Made by a program: the position numbers and the translations under genes
Assembly (NCBI RefSeq): GCF_905220415.1
Contig: NC_059556.1
Location: 1,562,501 to 1,626,500, forward strand
DNA from: Colias croceus
Taxonomy: Eukaryota > Arthropoda > Insecta > Lepidoptera > Pieridae
Length of the DNA stretch: 64,000 bases
Direction of reading: 5' to 3'
Shown: one piece after another, positions 42,773 through 53,885 of the stretch
How positions within the stretch are numbered: position 1 is the stretch's first letter
Layout: the number at the start of each line of letters is the position of its first letter
The notes under the pieces: model-generated
Databases searched by the model: none
Told to the model about the DNA's origin: nothing
What the model saw: only the letters and a program-made list of their open reading frames with translations

Positions 42773-44440
42773 TTAGGCGGGGGTGTTGCCGAGAGCCATG
42801 TTCATACTGTTCAAAATGTCACCATTATCTGCGTCGATTTCCCACGCGAATAAACCGCCCAAATAGTTCTTCCTAACGTATTTGCCTTTTTCTGTAACTG
42901 ACCTCGCGTTATCGTATGTTATTAGGTCCCCTGTTGAAGGCCTAAATACGTATGGTGCTTGGGCTACATTGTCATAGTGGAACTCCCATTTACCTTGAGC
43001 AATTTCGGTGGCGATTTCTCTGTAATCAACCACACCGTCCTGCCATGTACCTTTGCAGGGTCCAGTCGCGATTCCAGTGAAGGGGTTATTGTCCGTGTAA
43101 TTATGTACTCCGGTCCACCCACGACCGTACATAGCGACACCTACAACAATCTTCTTGGGGTGAACACCTTGGGCTAATAAAAATTGCACACCGAAGTCGG
43201 TTGTGTAAGTTTCTTTGGGATTCCATGCAGGCGCGTACAATGCAGTTTGATGACCTAAGGTGTCGTTTGACCAGGCGCCTTTGAAGTCGTAGCTCATAAG
43301 GAAAATGTGGTCCATGTAGGTTTGAGCGGCTTTGTAGTCGATCACTTGGATCTTGTCCCAACCAGCGCTGATAGCTGATGTCAGTTCGTACTTCCTGCCG
43401 GTTTCAGCGGACAACTCGTCTAACATTTCACGGAGCTCCTTCATCAATGTAACGTATACATCACCATCTTTAGGGCTACCGAGGTCAGGATTAGCTCCCT
43501 TACCTCCAGGGAATTCCCAGTCGATATCAACACCGTCAAAGAACTTCCATGTCTGGAGGAAGTCCTTCACTGAAGCGATGAAACGGTGTCTTTTAACTTG
43601 GTCGTCGAAGAAGAAGAACGGATCAGCGAGTGTCCATCCACCGATGGATGGCAGAATCTTCAAGTCTGGTCTAGCTTGTTTCAATGACATCAATTGGCCA
43701 AAGTTGCCTTTGTAGGGTTCATTCCATGATGAGAGACCCTTCTGTGGCTTCTGTAAAGCAGCCCAAGGATCGTGAATCGACACTTTGAAGTCTTCACGGC
43801 CGCTGCACGAACGTTGTAACGCTTGGAAACTTCCTTCAATTTCCTTTAAACTGTCGTTGATGCCATCACCACCACAAATTGGAATGAAACCGTAGAGCAG
43901 ATGAGTAAGATTGGGAATAGGTACGCGGTCAACAGGGTACTTTCTTGGGTATACACCCCATTCAACGAAGTACGCGCCAACAACTTTTCCAGATGTCTGC
44001 TTGAATGGCTTGTGCTTCTCATCAATCGTATAATCTAAAGGCGGTAAGTGGCTACCATCTGTATCAGCTACGATAATTTCAGTAGGATCGCTGGAGCTGC
44101 AACCATCAGGATTACATAGCTCTACTTGCATCTTATAACGACCACCCTTCTTGACTTTGAATGTAGCAGTCGCTGACGCACTTGACGGGCCGGACCAGTA
44201 TTCCTTTCCATCGAGAAGCACCTTGGCTGTTTCGGCTGAGTCTCCAGACCACACGTTCCAGCTGACTGTGACGTCAGCTGCATCCTTCCTCGTCACCAAT
44301 TGGTTGTAAGCCGTCGCGGCTTGGTTGACTTCTACAATCGCGAAGGTTCGCTCTCCCCACCCGAGTGTAGGTTTCCCTGGAGGGGCACACTGCGCCGCGG
44401 CGAACAGCCCGAGGGCCACAATCAGCGCCTGATGCCTCAT
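42773..44440 (-). CDS. Chi-h: Bacterial-type secreted chitinase Chi-h (GH18)
   Basis: A 555-residue endochitinase/chitobiosidase-type enzyme that hydrolyses chitin beta-1,4 links, expected in moulting fluid. Residues 1-18 form a signal peptide. Residues about 20-130 match the all-beta N-terminal domain of bacterial chitinase A. The GH18 barrel has SIGGWT (265-270), the catalytic DGVDIDWE (D302-E309, general acid E309), MSYDFKGAW (382-390) and GGLFAWEID (528-536), with the insertion domain between about 440 and 525. All catalytic acids are present. The C terminus ends GNTPA and lacks the KDEL retention signal of baculovirus chitinase, so secretion is expected. The reading frame is intronless, and the domain order is that of Serratia ChiA rather than insect chitinases. 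Published work holds that Chi-h entered Lepidoptera by horizontal transfer. The signal peptide and promoter are of insect type. Confidence 0.95.
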   Translation of the reverse strand: MRHQALIVALGLFAAAQCAPPGKPTLGWGERTFAIVEVNQAATAYNQLVTRKDAADVTVSWNVWSGDSAETAKVLLDGKEYWSGPSSASATATFKVKKGGRYKMQVELCNPDGCSSSDPTEIIVADTDGSHLPPLDYTIDEKHKPFKQTSGKVVGAYFVEWGVYPRKYPVDRVPIPNLTHLLYGFIPICGGDGINDSLKEIEGSFQALQRSCSGREDFKVSIHDPWAALQKPQKGLSSWNEPYKGNFGQLMSLKQARPDLKILPSIGGWTLADPFFFFDDQVKRHRFIASVKDFLQTWKFFDGVDIDWEFPGGKGANPDLGSPKDGDVYVTLMKELREMLDELSAETGRKYELTSAISAGWDKIQVIDYKAAQTYMDHIFLMSYDFKGAWSNDTLGHQTALYAPAWNPKETYTTDFGVQFLLAQGVHPKKIVVGVAMYGRGWTGVHNYTDNNPFTGIATGPCKGTWQDGVVDYREIATEIAQGKWEFHYDNVAQAPYVFRPSTGDLITYDNARSVTEKGKYVRKNYLGGLFAWEIDADNGDILNSMNMALGNTPA

Positions 44441-44509
44441 ACCGGTTCCTACAAAAAATAAATAAGTTAAAATTCGGGCACGAACCTCACATTTAAGCGT
44501 CGGCCGGGC

Positions 44510-44544
44510 ACTGATCTCTCATCTCAAGTGTTATCATTTATATA
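44510..44544 (-). promoter_or_regulatory. TATA box and initiator of Chi-h
   Basis: Minus-strand TATATAAAT (44536-44544) lies about 25 bases upstream of TCAGT (44510-44514). The inferred start lies about 70 bases before the ATG. A strong acceptor-like TTATTTATTTTTTGTAG ends just before GAACCGGT ATG, so a 5' leader intron is possible, but a donor at about 44488 would make it only about 42 bases. Confidence 0.65.
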
Positions 44545-44559
44545 CGGAGGGTATTGTAG

Positions 44560-45220
44560 GCCAACCGCTAACACTCAACAACCCGTATGGAATGTCATAG
44601 TGGTGTTTAACGTAATAAAAATCGTTAGCACCGTTTTCTATCCCGGTCATTGGGTCGGTCAAGGTGACGGATCGTTTTTAATTGTTTCTCCCTAATGATA
44701 TGTATTGTCTCTTAATGAGCCGAGCCCGTTATGACTAAGATGTGGAGCGTCGAGTTTCGGAAATATTACCCAAACAAAGGTAAACGTAAACAAATATATT
44801 TGCAGGGTTTATGGGCAAAAACGGTATGGGATTCGATGGAAATAAGGTTATGTACATTACGACGAAATCTCCGATTAAGTTTAAAAATGCAAACAATGAA
44901 GATATATTTGCAATGCAAAACAAAGACTCTAAAATAGAAACAAAAAATGCCGTTATTCCATTTAAATTTACCTCTTTATGAACTCGAATTAAAATCTAGA
45001 AAGTAACACTATCAAATAAGAGTAGCTTAATACGAAAGTTATAAAAATAATCTTTAAATAGAAATTCAACCATATCAAATACACAATGTTTCTATAACTT
45101 GCAATAACACTCTTAAAAGCTGTTTGAATAATATTCGCATGTGTGTGTCAAAACAAATTAATTAATGAAGCCTATCACATGTTATTGTGAATATTCTATT
45201 TGTTGTAATAGTCAGAATAT
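44560..45220. other. No gene seen
   Basis: Upstream flank of the chitinase. Short frames on both strands at 44731-44937 have no supporting features. Confidence 0.4.
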
Positions 45221-45225
45221 ATTAC

Positions 45226-45460
45226 ATAGCTTTCCGCCCGCGGTTTCGCCTGCGTTTTCAAAGAAAAAGCATAGTTCCCGTTCCCGTGGGATATCCGGGA
45301 TAAAACCTATCCTAAGTGTTAATCCAAATCTAATACCATCTATATGTGTGCTAAATTTCATTGTTATCGGTTAGTAGTATTTGTGTGAAAGAGTAACAAA
45401 CATACATACACATACATCCATCCTCACAAACTTTCGCGTTTATAATATTAGTAGGTAGGA
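45226..45460 (-). mobile_element. Helitron-like short repeat, family B
   Basis: Full body in the minus orientation, with 3' hairpin CGCAGGCGAAACCGCGGGCG and a mutated terminal CTAG (CTATG). Confidence 0.7.
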
Positions 45461-45547
45461 TAGGATTAGAATTGTAAGTGCCAGATTCACAACTATCTGA
45501 TAAAATTACTGATACTCTGTTTAACACTTTTGGCTTAGACATACATT

Positions 45548-45697
45548 ATCTCTCTAATCTCAGGAACTACTGGTACGTACGATTTGAAAAATTATTTCGG
45601 TGGTAGATAGTCCATTTATCTTGGAAGGCTATATTATATCATTACGCCAAAACCAACAGGAGCGGAGCAATGCGGGTAAAACCATAGGGCACAGCTA
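45548..45697 (+). mobile_element. Helitron-like short repeat, family A, 5' truncated
   Basis: Starts inside the body at TCTCTAATCTCAGGAAC and ends GGGCACAGCTAAT. Confidence 0.65.
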
Positions 45698-45699
45698 AT

Positions 45700-45965
45700 C
45701 AATATAAATAATAAAGTGACGATAATGAAAAAAAATCTTTAACGGTTATAATTTTTGGTATCAAAAATATTCATAAAAGTTTTAAACGCATAAAAATAAC
45801 GTATCAATATTAACGAGGTATTGGATTATCATCTCGATACTCGCATAATGTTTTAATGCAAAACCAATTAAAATTTTCACTTACTTTTTAACATAAGGAA
45901 TCAAAATATATACTTTTTACTACTTTGTATATTTCTTAGACTATATCAAATTCTATTGAAAATAA
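45700..45965. other. No gene seen
   Basis: AT-rich spacer between Helitron-like copies. Confidence 0.4.
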
Positions 45966-45968
45966 TAA

Positions 45969-46140
45969 TCCATACTAATATTATAAAGATGAAGAGTTTG
46001 TTTTTGTTTGTTTGAACTTGCTAATCGCAGGAACTACTGGTCCGATTTGAATAATTCGTTCGGTGTTAGATAGCCTATTTATCGAGAAAGGCTATATTAT
46101 ATCATCATAATATAAGATCACCACAAGCGGAGCACTGCTG
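45969..46140 (+). mobile_element. Helitron-like short repeat, family A
   Basis: Starts TCCATACTAATATTATAAAG and ends GCGGAGCACTGCTG, with the terminal CTAG lost. Confidence 0.65.
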
Positions 46141-46723
46141 GTAATGAATAAATCGGAGTAACTATTTCTACGAAATAATTGCGCATTTCAAAGTTATTTT
46201 ATTAAAAGCAAACATAAACGAACAGTAACCAAACTAATTAAAATATAAAATCTTAATTACCTTTAACATGTAGGTACGGTATAAAAAATCCACTCATTTA
46301 TCAATGATCTACCAAACAATCGATCTATTTAACTGTAAAAGAAATTGTGCTTGACTTTAAGTGCATTCTAAATCTTATCAGCTGACTAGTATAAATTAGA
46401 GCTTCCGTTTAAATGTATAACTAGTGTCATACCCCGACTTTGCACTATAATCATGATGGGAAATTTCGCAAGACCTTATCTTTGTATGTAGGTAATACAT
46501 CTTTTAAAGAAATAATGTTTATTTAATACCACAAGCCAATTAATTAATAATACATATACAGGGTAGTATAGAAACTCCTTCTTTTAGGAAGTCGGTTAAA
46601 AAAGTCAGAGTGGTGCTAAAAAGGGTGACTGCAGTCTGAAACATGTTTAAAATAATCGCTAGTCGATTTTATTTTTGGTAAAACTAGCGGAGTCACGATC
46701 CTCAGTAATGAGGGAACGAGTAA

Positions 46724-46744
46724 AGAGAGAGAGAGAGAGAGAGA
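46724..46744. repeat. GA microsatellite
   Basis: About ten uninterrupted GA units. Confidence 0.9.
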
Positions 46745-46750
46745 AGAAAA

Positions 46751-46950
46751 CTAGCTGAGCCCCACGGTTTTACCCGCAGTGCTCCGCTCCTGTTGGTCTT
46801 AGCGTGATGATAAATAGCTTTAAGCCTTCCTCGATAAATGGGCTATCTAACACCGAAAGACTTTTTCAAATCGGACAAGTAGTTGGGACCTGACACCTGG
46901 GATTAGTGCGTTCAAACAAACAAACAAACTTTTTAGCTTTATAATATTAA
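46751..46950 (-). mobile_element. Helitron-like short repeat, family A
   Basis: CTAG at 46751-46754 and the family start TTATAATATTAA at the right end. A short insertion (GGGACCTGACACCT) interrupts the body. Confidence 0.7.
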
Positions 46951-47319
46951 GTTATGTCATTTATGAAATTATGTATTTAGGCAAATACAACGCCTTTAAA
47001 GAACGAGGTACTTTCTGAAAAAAGAAAAAAAAAACTTTTATTTTAAATAGAAATAACATGCCAATTCATTTACAGTCATTTGAATATTGTGAATGCATTC
47101 ACTTTCCTAAAATAAGCACAAATATTATCTCTACAGATATATAGATAGTGCGAAATTAACAACTATTGAATAATTCATGAATTTGTTTTGTAACAAGTTT
47201 GTGTTGAGTCCTAGACCTTACAGTGTAGATCCCTTGAGAAATGTGGCTTGCAAGGTGAACGAACTATAGCTCTAAGAGCATAATGTTATCGAGTTTTGTA
47301 AGTGTTCATCTTTCTGTAA

Positions 47320-47557
47320 CGGTGCATTTACATCAAACGAACATAGAGATAGAGCTAGAGCAAGAGCATTCTTTAGTGTTCTTTTAGTGCAAACGAAATT
47401 GTATTCAGTGTTGTTTAGTATTTGAACATTGTATAAAATCTTTTCGAACGCACTAAAAACAACGAAAGAATGTTCTACGCCTATCTACACTATAAGAATT
47501 TGACATAGTGGCAGTGGGGTTAGAATGAGCATTCGCTCGTATGATGTAAATGCACCG
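47320..47557. mobile_element. MITE with CGGTGCATTTACATCA ends
   Basis: Ends CGGTGCATTTACATCA and TGATGTAAATGCACCG are exact inverted copies of 16 bases. A diverged inverted relative lies at 53.4-53.6 kb. The target duplication is not clear. Confidence 0.75.
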
Positions 47558-47559
47558 GT

Positions 47560-48510
47560 AGGAGAATTGGAAAAATAATAGAGCAATACTTGTAACCAAT
47601 ATACAGACAAATATCTGAAAAAAAACCGATATGTACTTAAGTATATTATGTACCACATTTACAACAGAAAGGGACATATTAGTAATTCTAAAGCTTATGT
47701 GTTATTCTGGTACACAACCTACATGTATCATCAAAATATTATGCTCATTGGTTTATGCATGTAGAGTACAACATACATACAAATCGCTTAACTATCGCGT
47801 TTATTAGTAGGATATAAAACGTGTCAAAATTTCTGCTGAAACATCAATACAATGAAATGTATTGATTATCTTTGTATAAGTGTTTGATAAGCAGTGAATT
47901 TCCTACAAAATAATCTTATCTAGATCTATGTTTTATCAACTACAGTAGCGTGCCGTCAATTAAACTAAATAGTATAATAATATTATTAATTATTAAGGCT
48001 TTATCTTTGATTATACACTCACCTGTCTAGATTATATGAAATGTTTTGTTTTTCTTTTTTTAATGTGTTACATAGTTGTTATTGCAGAAATTATTATTTA
48101 AGCAAATAAACTATAAATTAATACTTAGTAATCCTTTTTTTATGTTTTTTAAAGATTACTGTTGCCCTTGTTGGTATTTTTTATGGATTTTCAAAGACAT
48201 ATTTTTCAAAGACTTTTCACATAGCGACGTATGGACACAGATTTTTAAGATTAAATTTAAGCATTTTTTAAGTTTTTGATTACTCACCCTTAAATACGAT
48301 ACGTATGAAATACTAATATCAATAACACTTTAGTTTTAGAAGGAATAATAAACACAATAAACACTTAAAAGGATTCTTACATACATGGACATGCAGGCAA
48401 GTATTTAATAACTGACATACTTAACAATCATCGTCATAGTATTATCAATTAAAAATATTATTAGGGTTCCTTTTGTCAATAACATTTTTAATATGACAAT
48501 AACTATATCA
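47560..48510. other. No gene seen
   Basis: AT-rich sequence. A T-rich frame at 48076-48279 codes mainly Phe and Leu and is judged chance. Confidence 0.4.
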
Positions 48511-48515
48511 ATATT

Positions 48516-48695
48516 TATTATAAGAGTTTGTTTGTTTGAACGCGCTAATCTCAGGAACTACTGGTCCGATTTGAAAAATTCTTTCGGTATTAGATAGCCC
48601 ATTTATCGAGGAATATATCATATAGAGGCTATATATCATCACGCTAAGACCAACAGGAGCGGAGCAATGCGGGTAAAACCGCGGGGAACAGCTAG
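48516..48695 (+). mobile_element. Helitron-like short repeat, family A
   Basis: Near-complete body ending GCGGGTAAAACCGCG and GGAACAGCTAG before T; the 5' end is slightly shortened. Confidence 0.7.
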
Positions 48696-48699
48696 TTTA

Positions 48700-49815
48700 A
48701 AATAATCTCCAATACGTTCATATTCTGTAACATATTGGATCAAAATTGAACGTTAATAATTTTAAATAATAAAATAAATATACCACAAATGTCGTTGTAA
48801 AGAAAGCAATAATACCTTATTAATTAATTAGTTTTCGAACTTTCTTTTTATACTTAAAATCATTTTTTTTAAATGTGATGTAAAATTTTAAATATTGTGA
48901 AGTAATTTTGAAATAAAATAATATCTAAACATATACCTAATCATAGTTAATTTAATAATGTACTTGTTTTAATTTGCATACTTTTTAATGGATGATTTGA
49001 GCTAAATTTATTATCAGTATTGCATGAAAAGTCCTGAATTTTGTTTTCAATTTTTTTTTATAATTAGGACGGAACCACATAAAGGGGAAGTATATAATCT
49101 CCGATTGATTTTACTATGACGTGTCTAATCGTTTTTCAAATTAACCAAATGATTCAAATCTAAACTATGAATCAAAAATACGTCACGTTGTAAATATTTT
49201 GATAAGAAATGTTTGTTTTGAAGAAATATGACTAGTTCCGATTTAGAAATGCAAATTTCAAGTAATGTATGAAATGTAAGGAAAATTATTAATCCAAATG
49301 ATTTGGATTGATGTCATTTGCTCAGCGAATTTGTAAATATAAAAGTAATTAAAAAAAAATATTAGTAATTCTAATGTTTATAGTTTATGTAGTTAAAGCA
49401 GGAAAATTATAAATTTTTAACCACTGTACTATTACCCTAAAAGAAAAAATACCCTTCTCCTTCATCAACTATCTATCTCATCGATTATTCAAACCTACCG
49501 AGCGACCTAACAAAATTAACAGCTATTACAACGAAATGAAAAACTCCATATAAAACAATAATAAGTACAAGGTATCCCATTTATTACATTAATTTAATAA
49601 TTATCCCCAAAGAATACATATAAATTAAGTAACAAATGCAACATGCGACAAACATCAGATATCGAGTTCAAAAACCTTCGCATGTGTCCATAATATTAAA
49701 TTACAATATTATGTTCAAACGGCGCATTTTTAAATTTCTTTTCGTATGCCAAAGACCCCTATTTTGAGTGGAGTATGGGCAGGTGCGTTTTATTACATAA
49801 CGATCTAAATATATT
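48700..49815. other. No gene seen
   Basis: AT-rich, no recognised feature. Confidence 0.4.
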
Positions 49816-49820
49816 TTAAA

Positions 49821-50048
49821 CTAGGTTTCCGCCCGCGGCTTCGCTCGCGCAGTCAAAGAAAAACCCGCATAGTTCCCGTTCCCGTGGGATTTCCGGGATT
49901 GCGTAATTTTCCCGGGATAAAATCATATCCGTATCGTATCAAAATATCTCCATACTAAATTTCATGAAAATTGGTTCAGTAGTTTAGGCGTGATTGAGTA
50001 ACAGACAGACAGACAGAGTTACTTTCGCATTTATAATATTAGTATGGA
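49821..50048 (-). mobile_element. Helitron-like short repeat, family B
   Basis: Complete minus-strand copy: TCCATACTAATATTATAAAT at the right, CTAG at 49821-49824 on the left. Confidence 0.75.
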
Positions 50049-50054
50049 TTACGT

Positions 50055-50985
50055 TTCAATATAGAATTTCAAAACAAAAATATACATCATAATATTGTAT
50101 GTTTACTTTAGAAAAATGTCTCATTGTAAAGTTTCATTCAATAACGAAAAACATTGTCAGCTATATATCAGCTCAGAAAGCTACATCTAGTAAAAATATA
50201 GCTAACCTAACTTTTAATGAAATACTTATTAATATCGATAAATTAATTGTACATTTTATCCATGCCAATAAAAATATTCAACAAATCTAATCTCCATAAT
50301 ACATCAATATTTTGGTGTAAAAAGAAGTAAACATAACCCGAAACTTATAAGTTCTAAAAATGAGCTATGATTTCAACCCTTTACAAACTATTACATTTAT
50401 AACAAGTCATCCTGTATATCTAATATATAATTAAAATATCTATTCATTCACAATATATTAGAGATTTCTGAAAGGCAATACATCGCTGACCTGTATTATG
50501 TATAGCGGGTCATTGACCTGAACTTGAAAAAACCGCCCACAAGCCATTGTATGCAAAACACTGACACACAAACATTCTTATTGTTAATTGTAACAAATTC
50601 GATCGCATAGCTTTGCGGTTCATTTGCAAAATTAAATTATGTGAATGACTAATTTTTGTCGCATTGTTATTATTTTCTTGTGTGGAATTTTATTTTAAAG
50701 GACTTTTAATATTTAACCGAATATAATAAAGATAGGCAAATATACCGGCTTATCTATAGAAAGGCGAATGTTATAGTGTCTGTTTGTATATAATATGCTA
50801 TGGTCTATTTACATAAATAAAAAAAATTATTAGTCTGTCTATGTCAACCAATTGGCGATGCTTCTACTAATAGCAAAAAACATCGCGCGATTTATATATC
50901 GATTCATAATTAGCTTCTTAAGAAAAAAGTAAAAAATATGTAAGTACCTATATGAAAATCACACATAAATTAATACTTTAAAAAA
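50055..50985. other. No gene seen
   Basis: AT-rich. The frame at 50099-50290 has no domain or promoter context. Confidence 0.4.
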
Positions 50986-50993
50986 AGAATAGA

Positions 50994-51213
50994 AAAAAAT
51001 GTGTGCGTGTACTAGTGTACACACGTAAGAAATGAAACTTCTTTATCACCTTATTTTGCAACCAAATAATTTACTATATTATGCAAATTTACAGAAATAC
51101 GTCGAATCACGCGTGGTAGGGATAAGAAAAAGATGGCGCGTAACGGAAAAATGTCACGCGTAACGAAAAATAGTTACAAATTTTTTCCAACCCCGATAAA
51201 GAAGTTTCACTTC
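50994..51213 (+). mobile_element. MITE with GAAGTGAAACTTC ends
   Basis: Copy of the family at 25.1 kb, including ATGTGTGCGTGTACTAGTGT at the left and GAAGTTTCACTTC at the right. Confidence 0.75.
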
Positions 51214-51452
51214 AATAAATAAAACCGATATTAAATCCAAAAACGTACATTTTCCATACAAACTACATAATATTGTGAAAGGTCAAAACGCATCTCAATT
51301 ATGCATAGTTCCCAATTAAAATCCAATCAAGGCATTTGAAATCCGGTTGCAATAACAATATACAAAACAATTAAACGTTTGTCTGTCTCCGATAATATAC
51401 AGACAACACGACAATCGCGGAATGTCGAGGATGAGACCTTTTGTTTATAAAA

Positions 51453-51673
51453 CCCTACTAATATTATAAATGCGAAAGTTTGTGTGGATGTTTGTTACTC
51501 TTTCACGTAAATACTACCTACTAAATCGATTGGAATGAAATTTTGTATGAAGGTAGCTGAAGACCCAGAATACAACAAACGCTACTTTTCATCCCGGAAA
51601 TCCCACAGAAGCGAAGAAGAATTATTTGGATTTTTCTTTGAAAACTCGGGCGAAGCCGTGGCCGGAAATCTAG
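51453..51673 (+). mobile_element. Helitron-like short repeat, family B
   Basis: Starts CTACTAATATTATAAATGCG and ends CCGGAAATCTAG before T. Confidence 0.7.
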
Positions 51674-51938
51674 TACCTAATCTTTAAAATAATAGGCGAC
51701 CAAATGACTACTCTTCTCTTTTCATATTACCTACCCTTAAGTATGTGGCTCTTAGAAAAGGCTCGTATTTATAACAAACTGAAGGATTTATTCAATCAGA
51801 GTTCTTTAAGAAACGCATTGAGTTCGTCGTTCAGCATATCTATTAAGACCATCAGTTCAGAAAGAATTTTCTATAGAATTTCTATAGAATATGTACTTAT
51901 ATAATGTTATGTCTCTTTTACTTTCTAATTATTTGATA

Positions 51939-52144
51939 CTAGCTGCTCCGCGCGCTTTCACCCCCGTGGCTTCACTCCTGTTGATCGTAGCGTGATGATA
52001 TAATATAGCCTATAGCCTTCCTCGATAAATGAGCTATCTAACACCGAAATAATTTTTTAAATCGGACCAGTAGTTCCCGAGATTAGCGCATTCAAACAAA
52101 CAAATAAACAAACAAACTCTTCAGCTTTATAATATTAGTATAGA
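51939..52144 (-). mobile_element. Helitron-like short repeat, family A
   Basis: CTAG at 51939-51942; right end reads TCTATACTAATATTATAAAG on the minus strand. Full length. Confidence 0.75.
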
Positions 52145-52232
52145 TTACAAAAAAGACGGTTTTATAGATGCTGACAACATTGTCTCTACTTGATCTATAC
52201 ATAATATTGTGAAATGATGTTGAAAAAAAAAT

Positions 52233-52512
52233 GACTGACCGGTTGGCTTGGTTGGTAGTGGCCCTGCCTTCCAAGCCAGAGCTCGTGGGATCGATTTCCC
52301 ACCCGGGGCAAATAATTGTGTGATGAATATAGATGTTTGCGCTGTGTCTGGGCGTTAATTATCTATATAAGTTATTTATTTAAAATTATATAATTATATA
52401 TATGTATATTTATCAGCCATCTGGTTTCCATAACACAAGCGAAAGCTTAGTATGATCAGATCGTGCCGTGTGTGAAAATTGTCCAGAAATATTTATTGTT
52501 TATTTATTTAAA
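52233..52512 (+). mobile_element. SINE with tRNA-Gly head
   Basis: Fourth copy of the family. The B box is slightly altered (GGGATCGATTTCCC). The body ends in ATTTATT repeats. Confidence 0.85.
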
Positions 52513-52514
52513 AA

Positions 52515-53105
52515 ATAGTTAATTATAGCGAAGGATTTCAAAATTCTGTGTTTTATGTCGATAGTTAGTCTAGTTTCGTTTGCCTGGATTAGCGTAGAGT
52601 TGCAAATGGGGAACCAAAATACAATCTAAAAAGGACATAAGATTTACAAATATTAAGAGGCTCATACTCTTACTTTCAATCTAATTATTTTTCATATATA
52701 AACAAAAAAAAACGATTCCAACAAAAAGTCACAAATAAACACGTTAAAGACGGCAATTAAAATATGAATTTAAAAACACAACAACCCGTATTCGCGTCAA
52801 TCATATCAATTTTTTTATTGATAAAACCGTAGCCTTGTAATATTTACCATTCTTCCATGATGAATACGGGTCTTAAAATCGTATTTAAGTCTTTACAAGG
52901 CAAAGATTTTGAGCCATTTTAAACATAACTTCAATTATATTGGACCTGGTAGTTAGTAATTTTACGCGGCTTAGCTTTCAACAGTCTTATAAGTAAAAAA
53001 AAATGTTTTTTTCACTGTTATTTAGTTTTAGCAAATTATTGAGTTTTAGCTTATTTCAATAAGGATAGTGGATATAGAATGGAATTTCATAGTTATTTTT
53101 TATCA
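52515..53105. other. No gene seen
   Basis: AT-rich, no recognised feature. Confidence 0.4.
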
Positions 53106-53114
53106 TGATTTTAA

Positions 53115-53318
53115 GCCCACGCGATAAACGCAAAAATTTATATGTTTGTTTGTTAATCCTTCACTCATAAACTGCTGAACCAAATTCATGTAATTTGGCT
53201 CACACATAGAGGGTAACTTGGATAAATACATAGGATATTTTTCCCAAAAATCCGACTGAAACGGGAACTATGTGGGTTTTCCTTTGACCACTTGGGCGAA
53301 GCTGCAGGCAAAAGCTAG
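53115..53318 (+). mobile_element. Helitron-like short repeat, family B, diverged
   Basis: Retains ACGGGAACTATGTGGGTTTT and ends GGCAAAAGCTAG before T; the 5' end is eroded. Confidence 0.6.
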
Positions 53319-53404
53319 TTAGTCATATTTCGACGTGCCACTTCTAGAGCGATAATAACCTATCTAAACCTTTTTCTTAAAATATCATTGGGTTCTAAAA
53401 CCCC

Positions 53405-53588
53405 ACTATGTCAAATTATTTTAGGGTAAACAGGCGTAGAGCATTCTTTCGTTGTTCTTAGAGAGTTCGAAAAGATTCCATGCAATGTTCTAATACTGAA
53501 CAACACTGAATACGAGTTTTCGCTTACACTAAAAGATTAAACAATGCTCTAGCTCTATGTTCGTTTGGTCTAAAATCTAAATGTACCG
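53405..53588. mobile_element. Diverged relative of the 47.3 kb MITE
   Basis: Inverted match: GCGTAGAGCATTCTTTCGTT, GTTCGAAAAGATT and TAGCTCTATGTTCGTTTG correspond to blocks at 47.3-47.5 kb. Its ends are eroded. Confidence 0.65.
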
Positions 53589-53852
53589 ATGTACAGATGC
53601 GTTGATATAAACAAAAACTTATACAAATGATAAATACGGATTCAATGTAATAATAATAAATACAATTGTGTGTCATAGAACCTTAACATATAAACCTACA
53701 TTTATTGCCACGTGTATTTTTAACCGTACCTATTTAATCTATACTAATATTATAAATCTGAAGAGTATGCTTGTTTGTTTGTTTGAACGCGATAATCTCC
53801 GGAACTACTGGTCTGATTTGAAAAATTATTTCGGTGTTAGATAGCCCATTTA

Positions 53853-53854
<2 letters not shown>

Positions 53855-53885
<31 letters not shown>

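Noticed and set aside
43353..43715. 120-codon plus-strand frame opposite the chitinase
   Set aside because: Antisense shadow of the GC-rich Chi-h coding sequence; the minus strand carries all catalytic motifs.
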